Source: Amorphoplanes friuliensis DSM 7358 (GTDB lineage Bacteria > Actinomycetota > Actinomycetes > Mycobacteriales > Micromonosporaceae). From it: DNA of 64,000 nucleotides. This document shows, one piece after another, positions 9,208-16,516 of this stretch (position 1 is its first letter; every line of letters begins with the position of its first letter). The DNA lies in contig NC_022657.1 of assembly GCF_000494755.1 (NCBI RefSeq), forward strand, positions 5,928,001 through 5,992,000, given 5' to 3'. The notes under the pieces are model-generated. The model searched no databases. It worked only from the letters and a program-made list of their open reading frames with translations, and was not told the DNA's origin. Both the position numbers and the translations under genes were made by a program.

Positions 9208-9239
9208 GCCCGCGCCACGTTCACCTCGCCGAATCTGCC

Positions 9240-9937
9240 CCGGCCCACGCCGGTTCCAGATGACCTGGGGTATTGGCCCGGCTACGCGAAGGCCCAACTT
9301 CCTTGAAGTCGGTCCCGGCAGCGCGAAGGCCCAACTTCAAGGAAGTCGGTCCCGGCTGTGCGAAGGCACAACTTCAAGGAAGTCGGTCCCGGCTGCGCGA
9401 AGGCCCAACTTCGTTGAAGTCGGTCCCGGCTGCGCTGACCACGACGAACCCGGCGGCCGTAGCGGCACCACGAACCTGCCCCCATCCACGCCGTCTCGAG
9501 CGACCTGGGTAATGACGCCGCAAAGGCCCCAACTTCCTTGGAGTTGGGCCCGGCAGCGCCGGCCACGACGAACCCCGCAGCCGAAGCGGCCCCACGAACC
9601 TGCCCCCATCCACGCCTTCCCGAATGACCTGGGTAATAGCCTCGCGAAGGCCCCAACTTCCTTGAAGTTGGACCGACCCGGCAGCGTCGGCCACGACAAA
9701 CCCCGCAGCCGAAGCGGCCCCCACGAACCCGCCCCCATCCGCGCCGTCCCGAACGACCTGGCTGGTGGCCGGCCCCGCAAAGGCCCAACTTCCTTGAAGT
9801 TGGGCCCGGGCTGCGCCGACCGACCGCGCGAGCGCCAGGCTGGACGGAATCCCGCGGCCATGACGCCCTCGGGGAGACGGCCTCGGATCCGGTGCCATGG
9901 CGCGCTTGAAGCCCCGACATCAATGAAGTCGGGCCTG
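9240..9937. repeat. Palindrome array B: nested 37-bp and about 125-bp repeats
   Basis: Most of the 870-base gap between the diguanylate cyclase and the LacI gene. Four palindromes stand exactly 37 bp apart (starts 9291, 9328, 9365, 9402) and share the linker CGGCTGCGCGAA. Three more (about 9526, 9649, 9782) sit in longer units of about 125 bp that share CGACGAACC, CATCCACGCC and GACCTGGGTAAT blocks. An eighth degenerate copy lies near 9911. The left flank (from about 9240) also matches the long unit, so the 37-bp run looks like a later expansion inside one long unit. Loops are CTT, AAG, GTT or ATG. No gene is supported in this gap. Confidence 0.9.
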
Positions 9938-10006
9938 CCCAACGCCATCGAAGGCTGGACTGCCGTCCGGGATCTGCCAGATTTCGGGCAGGTTTCGCGA
10001 CGGCTC

Positions 10007-10036
10007 TTGAAAATCAAGAAAGCCTGTGACTACGCT
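10007..10036 (+). promoter_or_regulatory. Promoter of the lacI-type gene (TTGAAA-N18-TACGCT)
   Basis: A -35-like TTGAAA at 10007-10012 and a -10-like TACGCT at 10031-10036 are 18 bases apart. The expected transcription start falls at or just before the palindromic operator at 10048, so a bound repressor would block initiation or early elongation. Confidence 0.55.
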
Positions 10037-10047
10037 CACTCCAAACG

Positions 10048-10063
10048 GTCGATACGTATCGAC
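10048..10063. promoter_or_regulatory. Operator 1 for the LacI-family repressor
   Basis: The perfect 16-bp palindrome GTCGATACGTATCGAC has the central CpG and even symmetry typical of LacI-family operators. The same sequence recurs at 11132-11149 before the importer genes. It lies between the promoter and the AGGAGG ribosome site of the repressor gene, so autoregulation is likely. Confidence 0.75.
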
Positions 10064-10077
10064 AGGAGGTGAGCCGA

Positions 10078-11091
10078 ATGGTCACCAGCAGGGACGTGGC
10101 CCGGCTCGCCGGCGTCTCCCAGAGCACGGTGTCCTACGTGATGAGCGGCCGCCGTTCGATCTCCCCCGAGACCCGCCGCCGGGTCGAGGCCGCGATCGAG
10201 GAGCTGGCCTTCCAGCCCAATGCCGGCGCCCGGGCGTTGAAGAGCCAGCGCACGCAGGTGATCGGTCTTGTCGTGCCGTTCGGCCCCGGCGCTGACACCT
10301 CGGGATTGCTCCCGTTCATCGAGACCATTGCGAACGCTGCGCGGGAGCAGGACCACGACGTTCTGCTCGTCACCCGCGACGAGGGGTCCGCCGGTCTGAC
10401 CCGGCTGGCGTCCCGCTCGCTGTGCGATGCGATCGTTCTGCTCGACATCGAGGCCCGCGACGCCCGTATCCCGGTCGCTGCGGCGCTGACCGTACCGGTG
10501 ATCCTGATCGGCCTTCCCGAGGAGCCCCTGGGCCTCCCGTGCGTCGACATGGACTTCGAACTTGCCGGGAAGCTGGCGGTGGACCACCTCGCCGCGAACC
10601 ACGACCGGATCGTGGTGATCGGCCACCCGCCCGACATCATCACGCGCGATCTCAACTTCATCCGCCGCTTCCGGAGCGGCACCGACGCGGCGGCGCGGGC
10701 GCACGGGCTGCCCTACGAGCTCCATGAGCTGCCCGAACGCGGACCGGCCGGCGTCATCGCCGCGCTGGACGCAGCCGGCCGGCCGCGGCGGGGTGAGCGG
10801 CTCGGACTGGTCGTGCCGAACACCGAGGCCGTGCAACCGGTGCTCAACATCCTGACCGAACGCAAGCTGATCCCCGGCCATGACGTCTCGGTCGTCGGGC
10901 TCTGCACCGACGTGCTGGCCGAGTCCACCACCCCGCCGGTCACGAACGTCTCTCTGGAACCCCGTGATGTCTCACGCCGGGCGATGCGCACGCTCTTCCG
11001 GCTGCTCGACCGCGACAGCTCCGTCCCGATCGATCCTGTTGATCTCATCTCTCCCCGCCTGACCCGACGGCAGACCACCCTGGCCGTCTGA
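10078..11091 (+). CDS. LacI-family transcriptional repressor of the adjacent sugar importer
   Basis: A 337-residue protein. The ATG at 10078 is set by AGGAGG 8 bases upstream; a GTG at 10069 overlaps that ribosome site and is unlikely. Residues 1-50 are the LacI helix-turn-helix (TSRDVARLAGVSQSTVSYVMSG) with the hinge ALKSQRTQVIG; the rest is a periplasmic-binding-protein-like effector domain ending in SVVGL...SPRLTRRQT. It should bind the 16-bp palindrome repeated before its own gene and before the importer, and release it on binding a sugar. Neighbours (sugar-binding protein, permeases, ThuA, Gfo/Idh) point to a di- or oligosaccharide as effector, but the sugar is not identifiable. Confidence 0.9.
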   Translation: MVTSRDVARLAGVSQSTVSYVMSGRRSISPETRRRVEAAIEELAFQPNAGARALKSQRTQVIGLVVPFGPGADTSGLLPFIETIANAAREQDHDVLLVTRDEGSAGLTRLASRSLCDAIVLLDIEARDARIPVAAALTVPVILIGLPEEPLGLPCVDMDFELAGKLAVDHLAANHDRIVVIGHPPDIITRDLNFIRRFRSGTDAAARAHGLPYELHELPERGPAGVIAALDAAGRPRRGERLGLVVPNTEAVQPVLNILTERKLIPGHDVSVVGLCTDVLAESTTPPVTNVSLEPRDVSRRAMRTLFRLLDRDSSVPIDPVDLISPRLTRRQTTLAV

Positions 11092-11131
11092 CGCTCCTGG
11101 GGGCGTCCACGCACCGCTCCGGCATTCCGTT

Positions 11132-11149
11132 CGTCGATACGTATCGACG
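11132..11149. promoter_or_regulatory. Operator 2 for the LacI-family repressor
   Basis: The 18-bp perfect palindrome CGTCGATACGTATCGACG contains the full operator 1 sequence and ends 22 bases before the ATG of the substrate-binding-protein gene. I see no clear separate -10/-35 pair, so the promoter may overlap the operator. Confidence 0.75.
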
Positions 11150-11171
11150 GTCCCGACAGAAGGGACAAGCC

Positions 11172-12383
11172 ATGCACCGACCCGTCCTCGCCACCCTGAT
11201 GATCGTCCCGCTCGTGCTGGCCGCGGCTGCCTGTGGCGGCGGCGGCAGTGACGACTCCGGTGACTCCGGCACGCTGCGCGTTCTCGACTACTACAACAAC
11301 GAGCCCGACAAGACGGTCTATCAGCAGGCGCTCGAGAAGTGCGGGCAGCAGAACGGCGTCACCATCGAGCGGGAGACCGTGCCCGGCGCCAACCTCATCG
11401 CCAAGGTGCTGCAGCAGAGTTCGTCGCGGACGTTGCCGGACGTGCTCATGATCGACAACCCCGACCTGCAACAGATCGCCGCCACCGGGGCCCTCGCGCC
11501 GGTGACCGACTTCGGGCTCTCCGCCGACGGGTACGCGAAGGGTGTGGTCGACGCTTCCACGTACCAGGGAAAGCTCTTCGGGTTGCAGCCGGTCACCAAC
11601 ACGATCGGGCTCTTTTACAACAAGGATCTGCTGGCCGAGGCGGGTGTGCAGCCGCCGACTACGTGGGCCGAGCTCCGGACGGCCGCCAAGACCCTGACCA
11701 AGGGTGACCGGTACGGCGTGGCGTTCTCCGCCCCGGCCAACTACGAGGGCACCTGGCAGTTCCTGCCGTTCATGTGGTCGAACGGTGGCGACGAGAAGAA
11801 CATCGCGACGCCGCAGGTCGCGCAGGCGTTGCAACTGTGGGTCGATCTGCTCGGGGACAAGTCCGCGTCGCGGTCGGTGCTCAACTGGACGCAGGCCGAC
11901 GTGAACGACCAGTTCAAGGCGGGCAAGGCGGCCATGATGGTCAACGGCCCGTGGCAGTTCCCGGTGCTCAACGAGGACACGAAGCTGCACTACGACGTCG
12001 TGCCGATCCCGGCTCCGCAGGCGGGTGGCACCGTGGTCGCCCCGCTCGGCGGCGAGACGTGGACGATCCCGCAGACCGGGTCGAAGGATCGTCAGGCCAA
12101 GGCGGCGAAGGTGGTCGGGTGTCTCAACGCCGACGACAGCCAGCTCTCGCTCGGCAAGCTGCGGCAGACCGTGCCGACCAAGACCGCGCTGGGCGAGCAG
12201 TTCGTCGCCGCGAACCCGTCCATGAAGGCCTTCACGACCGCGGTGCAGACCGCCCGGGCGCGTACCGGTGAACTCGGCGCCGACTGGCCGAAGGCGGCGA
12301 CGAAGATCTACACCGGGGTGCAGACCGCGCTGACCGGAGGCGCGGCGCCGCAACAGGCGTTGCAGCAGGCCCAGAATGGCTGA
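11172..12383 (+). CDS. Sugar ABC transporter substrate-binding lipoprotein
   Basis: A 403-residue protein of the extracellular solute-binding family 1 (maltose-binding-protein type). It begins with a lipoprotein signal peptide and lipobox LAAAAC, so Cys21 would be lipidated and the protein tethered outside the membrane. Family features include VLMIDNPDLQQIA, FGLQPVTNTIGLFYNKDLLAEAG and PTTWAEL early on, and GKAAMMVNGPWQF later. AAGGGA stands before the ATG. It captures a sugar for the two permeases that follow; its stop overlaps the start of the first permease by 8 bases. Operator 2 lies directly upstream. Confidence 0.92.
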   Translation: MHRPVLATLMIVPLVLAAAACGGGGSDDSGDSGTLRVLDYYNNEPDKTVYQQALEKCGQQNGVTIERETVPGANLIAKVLQQSSSRTLPDVLMIDNPDLQQIAATGALAPVTDFGLSADGYAKGVVDASTYQGKLFGLQPVTNTIGLFYNKDLLAEAGVQPPTTWAELRTAAKTLTKGDRYGVAFSAPANYEGTWQFLPFMWSNGGDEKNIATPQVAQALQLWVDLLGDKSASRSVLNWTQADVNDQFKAGKAAMMVNGPWQFPVLNEDTKLHYDVVPIPAPQAGGTVVAPLGGETWTIPQTGSKDRQAKAAKVVGCLNADDSQLSLGKLRQTVPTKTALGEQFVAANPSMKAFTTAVQTARARTGELGADWPKAATKIYTGVQTALTGGAAPQQALQQAQNG

Positions 12384-13317
12384 GCAGGTCCTCCTGCGCG
12401 AGCGGCCGGCCGGCGTACAGGAAAAGCCCGTCCCGGCCCGGTCGCGGGAGCGACTGCTGCAGGTGCTGTTCCTGGTGCCGGCGGTGCTCTATCTCCTGCT
12501 GTTCTTCGGCTATCCGGTGGCCAAGAACGTGCTGATGAGTTTCCAGAGCTACACGACGGCGACGTTCTACACCGGTGAGGCGCCGTGGGTCGGGCTGGAC
12601 AACTACACGCGGGCGCTGGGCTCGGCGGTCTTCGACAAGGCACTGGTCAACACGGTGCTGTTCACCGTCGGGTCGATCGCCGGGCAGTTCGTGATCGGGC
12701 TGGCGCTGGCGGTGTTCTTCCACCGCCGGTTCCCGCTCGGCGGTGTGCTGCGGTCGCTGTTGCTGCTGCCATGGCTCATCCCGCTGATCGTCTCCGGGGC
12801 GGTGTGGCGGTGGATCCTCGACCAGGACAACGGCGCCCTCAACCGTTTCCTCGGCGCCACCGGCGTCGCCGACCGGCCAGGCTGGCTGACCAGCACGTCC
12901 CTGGCGCTGATCGCCGTGATCATCGTCAACATCTGGATCGGGATCCCCTTCAACACCACGATCCTGTACGGCGGACTGCAGGACATCCCCGACGAGCTGT
13001 ACGAGGCCGCGGCGGTCGACGGCGCGACGGGCCGGCGAGCGTTCCGGTACATCACCTGGCCACTGCTGCGACCGGTGGTCGGCGTGGTGCTCGTGCTCGG
13101 TGTCGTCTACACCGTCAAGGTGCTCGACATCATCCTCGGGCTGACCAACGGCGGCCCGGCGAACGCGACACAGACGCTGGCCACGCAGTCGTACCACCTG
13201 TCGTTCCAGGAGTTCGACTTCGGTCAGGGTGCCGCGGTCGGCAACGTCCTGATCCTGATCTCGCTCGCGTTCGCGGTCCTGTACCTGCGGGCGACACGAC
13301 GGGCGGTGGACGAATGA
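12376..13317 (+). CDS. Sugar ABC transporter permease (MalF type)
   Basis: A 313-residue inner-membrane protein with six predicted membrane segments; the first starts at about residue 33 (LFLVPAVLYLLLFFGYPV). The binding-protein-dependent transport motif EAAAVDGATGRRAFRYITWPLLRP (EAA loop, contact for the ATPase) is intact in the C-terminal half. It would pair with the next gene to form the channel. The start overlaps the end of the binding-protein gene, so translation is coupled. Confidence 0.92.
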   Translation: MAEQVLLRERPAGVQEKPVPARSRERLLQVLFLVPAVLYLLLFFGYPVAKNVLMSFQSYTTATFYTGEAPWVGLDNYTRALGSAVFDKALVNTVLFTVGSIAGQFVIGLALAVFFHRRFPLGGVLRSLLLLPWLIPLIVSGAVWRWILDQDNGALNRFLGATGVADRPGWLTSTSLALIAVIIVNIWIGIPFNTTILYGGLQDIPDELYEAAAVDGATGRRAFRYITWPLLRPVVGVVLVLGVVYTVKVLDIILGLTNGGPANATQTLATQSYHLSFQEFDFGQGAAVGNVLILISLAFAVLYLRATRRAVDE

Positions 13318-14120
13318 GACGCCGCGCGTGGGGCAGCACGGTGGCAGGCGTCCTGATCCTGGGCGTACTGCTGTTCCCGGTCTACTGGATGGTGAACGTG
13401 TCGCTGCAGCCGGGCGGGTCCGCCGTGGACGTGCCGTGGCTGCCGCTCGACGTCAGCTTCGACGGGTACGCGACCGCCCTCGACCAGCAGGGCCGCAACC
13501 TCGTCACCAGCCTGATCGTGTCGCTCGGGAGTGTGGTGTTCAGCCTGCTGGTGGCCGCGCCGGCCGCGTACGCGCTGGCGCACTTCAGGATCCGGGGCGC
13601 GAACTGGGTGCTGTTCGGGATCCTGATCAGCCAGATGGTGCCGGGGATCGTGGTCGCCAACGCGCTCTACAGCGCGTACAACGATCTCGGGCTGCTGAAC
13701 TCGATCCCGGGGCTGATCCTGGCCGACTCGACGGCCGGGATCCCGTTCGCGATCCTCATCGTCCGGGCGTTCATGGGCGGGATCCCGATGTCCGTCGTGG
13801 AGGCCGCGCGGACCGACGGCGCGGGACCGATCCGGGCGTTCGTGTCGATCGTGCTGCCGATGAGCCGGAACGCGCTGATCACCGCCGGGCTCTTCACCTT
13901 CCTGTTCACGTGGGGCGACTTCCTCTTCGCGCTCACACTCACCACGACCGAGGAGGTCCGGCCGGTCACCCTCGGGCTCTACCAGTACATCGGCACGTAC
14001 GTGAACGACTGGTCCGCCGTGATGGCCACGGCGGTCCTGGCCTCCATCCCCGCGGTGATCCTGCTGCTCGTGGCCCAGCGCTACGTGGCCGCGGGCACCA
14101 CCGGCGGGGCCGTCAAGTGA
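13314..14120 (+). CDS. Sugar ABC transporter permease (MalG type)
   Basis: A 268-residue membrane protein that starts at the ATG of an ATGA overlap with the previous stop. The N-terminal segment (VLILGVLLFPVYWMVNVSLQP) is the standard MalG opening, and the EAA loop reads VEAARTDGAGPIRAFVSIVLP. It completes the channel for the sugar importer. No ATP-binding subunit is encoded in this operon, so a shared MsiK-type ATPase elsewhere on the chromosome is the likely energiser, as known for Streptomyces sugar importers. Confidence 0.92.
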   Translation: MRRRAWGSTVAGVLILGVLLFPVYWMVNVSLQPGGSAVDVPWLPLDVSFDGYATALDQQGRNLVTSLIVSLGSVVFSLLVAAPAAYALAHFRIRGANWVLFGILISQMVPGIVVANALYSAYNDLGLLNSIPGLILADSTAGIPFAILIVRAFMGGIPMSVVEAARTDGAGPIRAFVSIVLPMSRNALITAGLFTFLFTWGDFLFALTLTTTEEVRPVTLGLYQYIGTYVNDWSAVMATAVLASIPAVILLLVAQRYVAAGTTGGAVK

Positions 14121-14130
14121 AGGGACACCC

Positions 14131-14895
14131 ATGCCAGAGATCCGCGTGACCGTGTGGGGCGAGAACCGCCACGAGCAGGTCGAGGAACACGTCGCGAAGA
14201 TCTACCCGGACGGTATGCACGAGACGATCGCGGCGGGCATCCGCGAGAACCTCGGCGAGGCCGCCACCGTACGCACAGTGACGCTGGACGATCCGGAACA
14301 CGGCCTGACCGAGGAGGTCCTGGCGCAGACGGACGTGCTGACGTGGTGGGGGCACGCCGCCCACGGCGAGGTCGCCGACGAGGTCGTCGAGCGGGTGCAC
14401 CGGCACGTGCTCTCCGGCATGGGCCTGGTGGTGCTGCACTCCGGGCACTGGTCGAAGATCTTCGGCAAGCTGATGGGCACCACGTGCACGCTGCGCTGGC
14501 GCAACGAGCACGACCGTGAGCTGCTCTGGACGGTCGACCCGTCGCACCCGATCGCGCAGGGTGTGCCGCACCCGATCGTCGTCGACGAGGACGAGATGTA
14601 CGGCGAGTACTTCGACATCCCGGCACCGGACGAGCTCATCTTCATCAGCTCGTTCAGCGGCGGCGAGGTGTTCCGCAGTGGCTGCACGTGGCGCCGCGGG
14701 TACGGGAAGATCTTCTATTTCAAGCCGGGCGACCAGGACTACCCGGTCTATCACCACAAGGACATCCGCCGGGTGATCGCGAACGGCGTGCAGTGGGCCC
14801 GCAGCGACCGGCCGGCCCGGGCGGTGCCGGAGCTGCTGCGGTACGACACCGGCGAGTTCTTCGAGGGACGTTCCTACTCCGGGCCGATCGAATGA
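14131..14895 (+). CDS. ThuA-like domain protein
   Basis: A 254-residue protein of the ThuA family (class I glutamine-amidotransferase-like fold, trehalose utilisation operons). Signatures: VTVWGENRHE at the N-terminus, DVLTWWGHAAHG, VVLHSGHWSKIF, and EMYGEYFDIP, followed by GRGYGKIFYFKPG-like sequence. In rhizobia ThuA/ThuB oxidise trehalose-type disaccharides to the 3-keto form; recent work on relatives supports a role in handling 3-keto sugars. Followed by an ATGA overlap with a Gfo/Idh/MocA enzyme, the same pairing as ThuA-ThuB. The substrate is inferred to be the imported sugar. Confidence 0.88.
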   Translation: MPEIRVTVWGENRHEQVEEHVAKIYPDGMHETIAAGIRENLGEAATVRTVTLDDPEHGLTEEVLAQTDVLTWWGHAAHGEVADEVVERVHRHVLSGMGLVVLHSGHWSKIFGKLMGTTCTLRWRNEHDRELLWTVDPSHPIAQGVPHPIVVDEDEMYGEYFDIPAPDELIFISSFSGGEVFRSGCTWRRGYGKIFYFKPGDQDYPVYHHKDIRRVIANGVQWARSDRPARAVPELLRYDTGEFFEGRSYSGPIE

Positions 14896-15935
14896 CCCGG
14901 GTCGTCCTGGTCGGCGCGGGCGCCATGGGCCGGGCCTGGCTCTCGGCGATCGCCGAGAACCCCGGCGTGGAGCTGGCCGGTGTGGTCGACCTGGACCTGG
15001 ACGCGGCCCGGCGTGCGGCACCCGGCCTCCCGACCGGCACGGACGTCGTTTCCGTGGCGGCGCGCGCAGGGGCGGATGCGGTGATCAACGTGACGGTCCC
15101 GGCTGCGCACCATGCCGTGACGACCGCCGCGCTCTTCGCCGGTTTCCCGGTGCTCGGCGAAAAACCGGTGGCCGACACCGTGGCGCGGGCGCTGTCATTG
15201 ACGGCGGCGGCCGAGGCCGGCGGACGGCTGTTCATGGTGAGCCAGTCGCGGCGCTGGAATCCGCAGCTCTTCACGCTGCGGGACATGACCGCCGGTCTGG
15301 GTCCGATCGCCACGGTCGGCACGGAGTTCTTCCGGGCGCCGCACTTCGGTGGCTTCCGTGAGGAGATGGCCCAGCCGCTCCTCGTCGACATGGCGATCCA
15401 CGCGTTCGACTCGGCGCGGTTCCTGCTCGGCGCCGACCCGGTCCAGGTCTCCTGCCAGACCTGGAACCCGTCGTGGAGCTGGTTCGCCGGCGACGCCTGC
15501 GCGGCCGCCGTGTTCGAGATGACCGGCGGCGCGCGGTATGTGTATCACGGCAGCTGGTGCGCGCCAGGCCCGGAATCGTCGTGGAACGGGTCGTGGCGGG
15601 TCGTCGGCCAGGAGGGCACGGCGCTCTGGGACGGCGACCACGACCCGGTCGGCCCGTCCGTACCCGCCGTCGAAGCACCCAGCGGCATCGCCGGGGCGCT
15701 GAGTGTCTTCGTGGAGGCGCTGCGGACCGGGGAGACGCCGATGGGTGAGGTCCACGGGAACGTCCTGAGCCTCGCGATGGTCGAGGCGGCTGTGCGGTCC
15801 AGCGCCGAGGGCCGCCCGGTGATGATCGACGATGTGCTGAGCCAGGCCCATTCTGAGGCCCTGCGGGACGAGACGCGGCCTGAGGTCAGGAAGGTTTTGC
15901 AGGGGTGGACGGACGTGCGGGCTGCGCTCGGGTGA
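14892..15935 (+). CDS. Gfo/Idh/MocA-family oxidoreductase (ThuB-like)
   Basis: A 347-residue NAD(P)-dependent sugar oxidoreductase. The Rossmann motif VLVGAGAMGRAW is at residues 5-16 and the family's GEKPVA motif follows at about 78-83; the C-terminal alpha/beta domain contains FGGFREEM and DMAIHAFDSARF, where the His is the usual catalytic base position. It starts in an ATGA overlap with the ThuA-like gene, so the two enzymes are made together. The pair probably oxidises a sugar ring carbon and rearranges the product after import. It is the last gene of the LacI-controlled operon; array C follows. Confidence 0.9.
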   Translation: MTRVVLVGAGAMGRAWLSAIAENPGVELAGVVDLDLDAARRAAPGLPTGTDVVSVAARAGADAVINVTVPAAHHAVTTAALFAGFPVLGEKPVADTVARALSLTAAAEAGGRLFMVSQSRRWNPQLFTLRDMTAGLGPIATVGTEFFRAPHFGGFREEMAQPLLVDMAIHAFDSARFLLGADPVQVSCQTWNPSWSWFAGDACAAAVFEMTGGARYVYHGSWCAPGPESSWNGSWRVVGQEGTALWDGDHDPVGPSVPAVEAPSGIAGALSVFVEALRTGETPMGEVHGNVLSLAMVEAAVRSSAEGRPVMIDDVLSQAHSEALRDETRPEVRKVLQGWTDVRAALG

Positions 15936-15975
15936 GGCTTATGGGCGCGGGTCGGCTTGGCTGGGGGTGCTTGAA

Positions 15976-16463
15976 GGCCCGACTTCCTTGAAGTTGGGCT
16001 CTCAAGTGCCAATGCCGTCGGGCGGAGCGGCTCGGCGCGGAGCGGCTTGGCGCGGCTTGGCGCTTCGTGATGGCCCCACTTCAAGGAAATTGGGCCATCA
16101 AGTGCCAACGGCCCGGTACGCCGCCGGGCGGACCGGCTCGGCTCGGCGTCAACGCCGCCTAAGGGCCCAACTTCCTTGAAGTTGGGCCATCAACGCCACC
16201 ACACCCGATCCACGACCGCGCGGACAGCTCAGCTCAACATCAACGCCGCCTAAAGGCCCAACTTCCTTGAAGTCGGGCCATCAACGCCACCACACCCGAT
16301 CCACGACCACGCGGACCAGCTCAGCTCAACATCAACGCCGCCTAAAGGCCCAACTTCCTTGAGGTCGGGCCATCAACGCCACCACACCCGATCCAGGACC
16401 ACGCGGACCAGCTCAGCTCAGCGTCCAAACGCCTTCAAGGCCCGGCTTCCTTGAAGTTGGGCC
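15976..16463. repeat. Palindrome array C: six units, last four about 90 bp apart
   Basis: The 581-base gap between the convergent Gfo/Idh and FUSC genes. Palindromes of the shared 25-bp type begin at 15976, 16072, 16164, 16255, 16345 and 16439. The last four are in tandem units of 90-94 bp with nearly identical linkers (ATCAACGCCACCACACCCGA, then CACGACCACGCGGACCAGCT). Loops are CTT in five copies and AAG in one. Arms carry at most two mismatches. No gene is supported. Confidence 0.9.
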
Positions 16464-16516
16464 TTCAAGCCGTGCGGGCCGGCCCGGGCCGAGTCGACCA
16501 CGACCGATCGTTCAGC

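Noticed and set aside
9291..9426. A CRISPR-like array at exact 37-bp spacing
   Set aside because: Linkers of 12 bases are identical between units; it is a simple tandem repeat.
9260..10072. Small proteins with repeated PNFKEVGP-type peptides in the repeat arrays
   Set aside because: Open frames through all four arrays give such peptides on both strands simply because the palindrome is translated; no ribosome sites and no shared fold support genes. The start of the monooxygenase at 47637 must also not be extended into array D.
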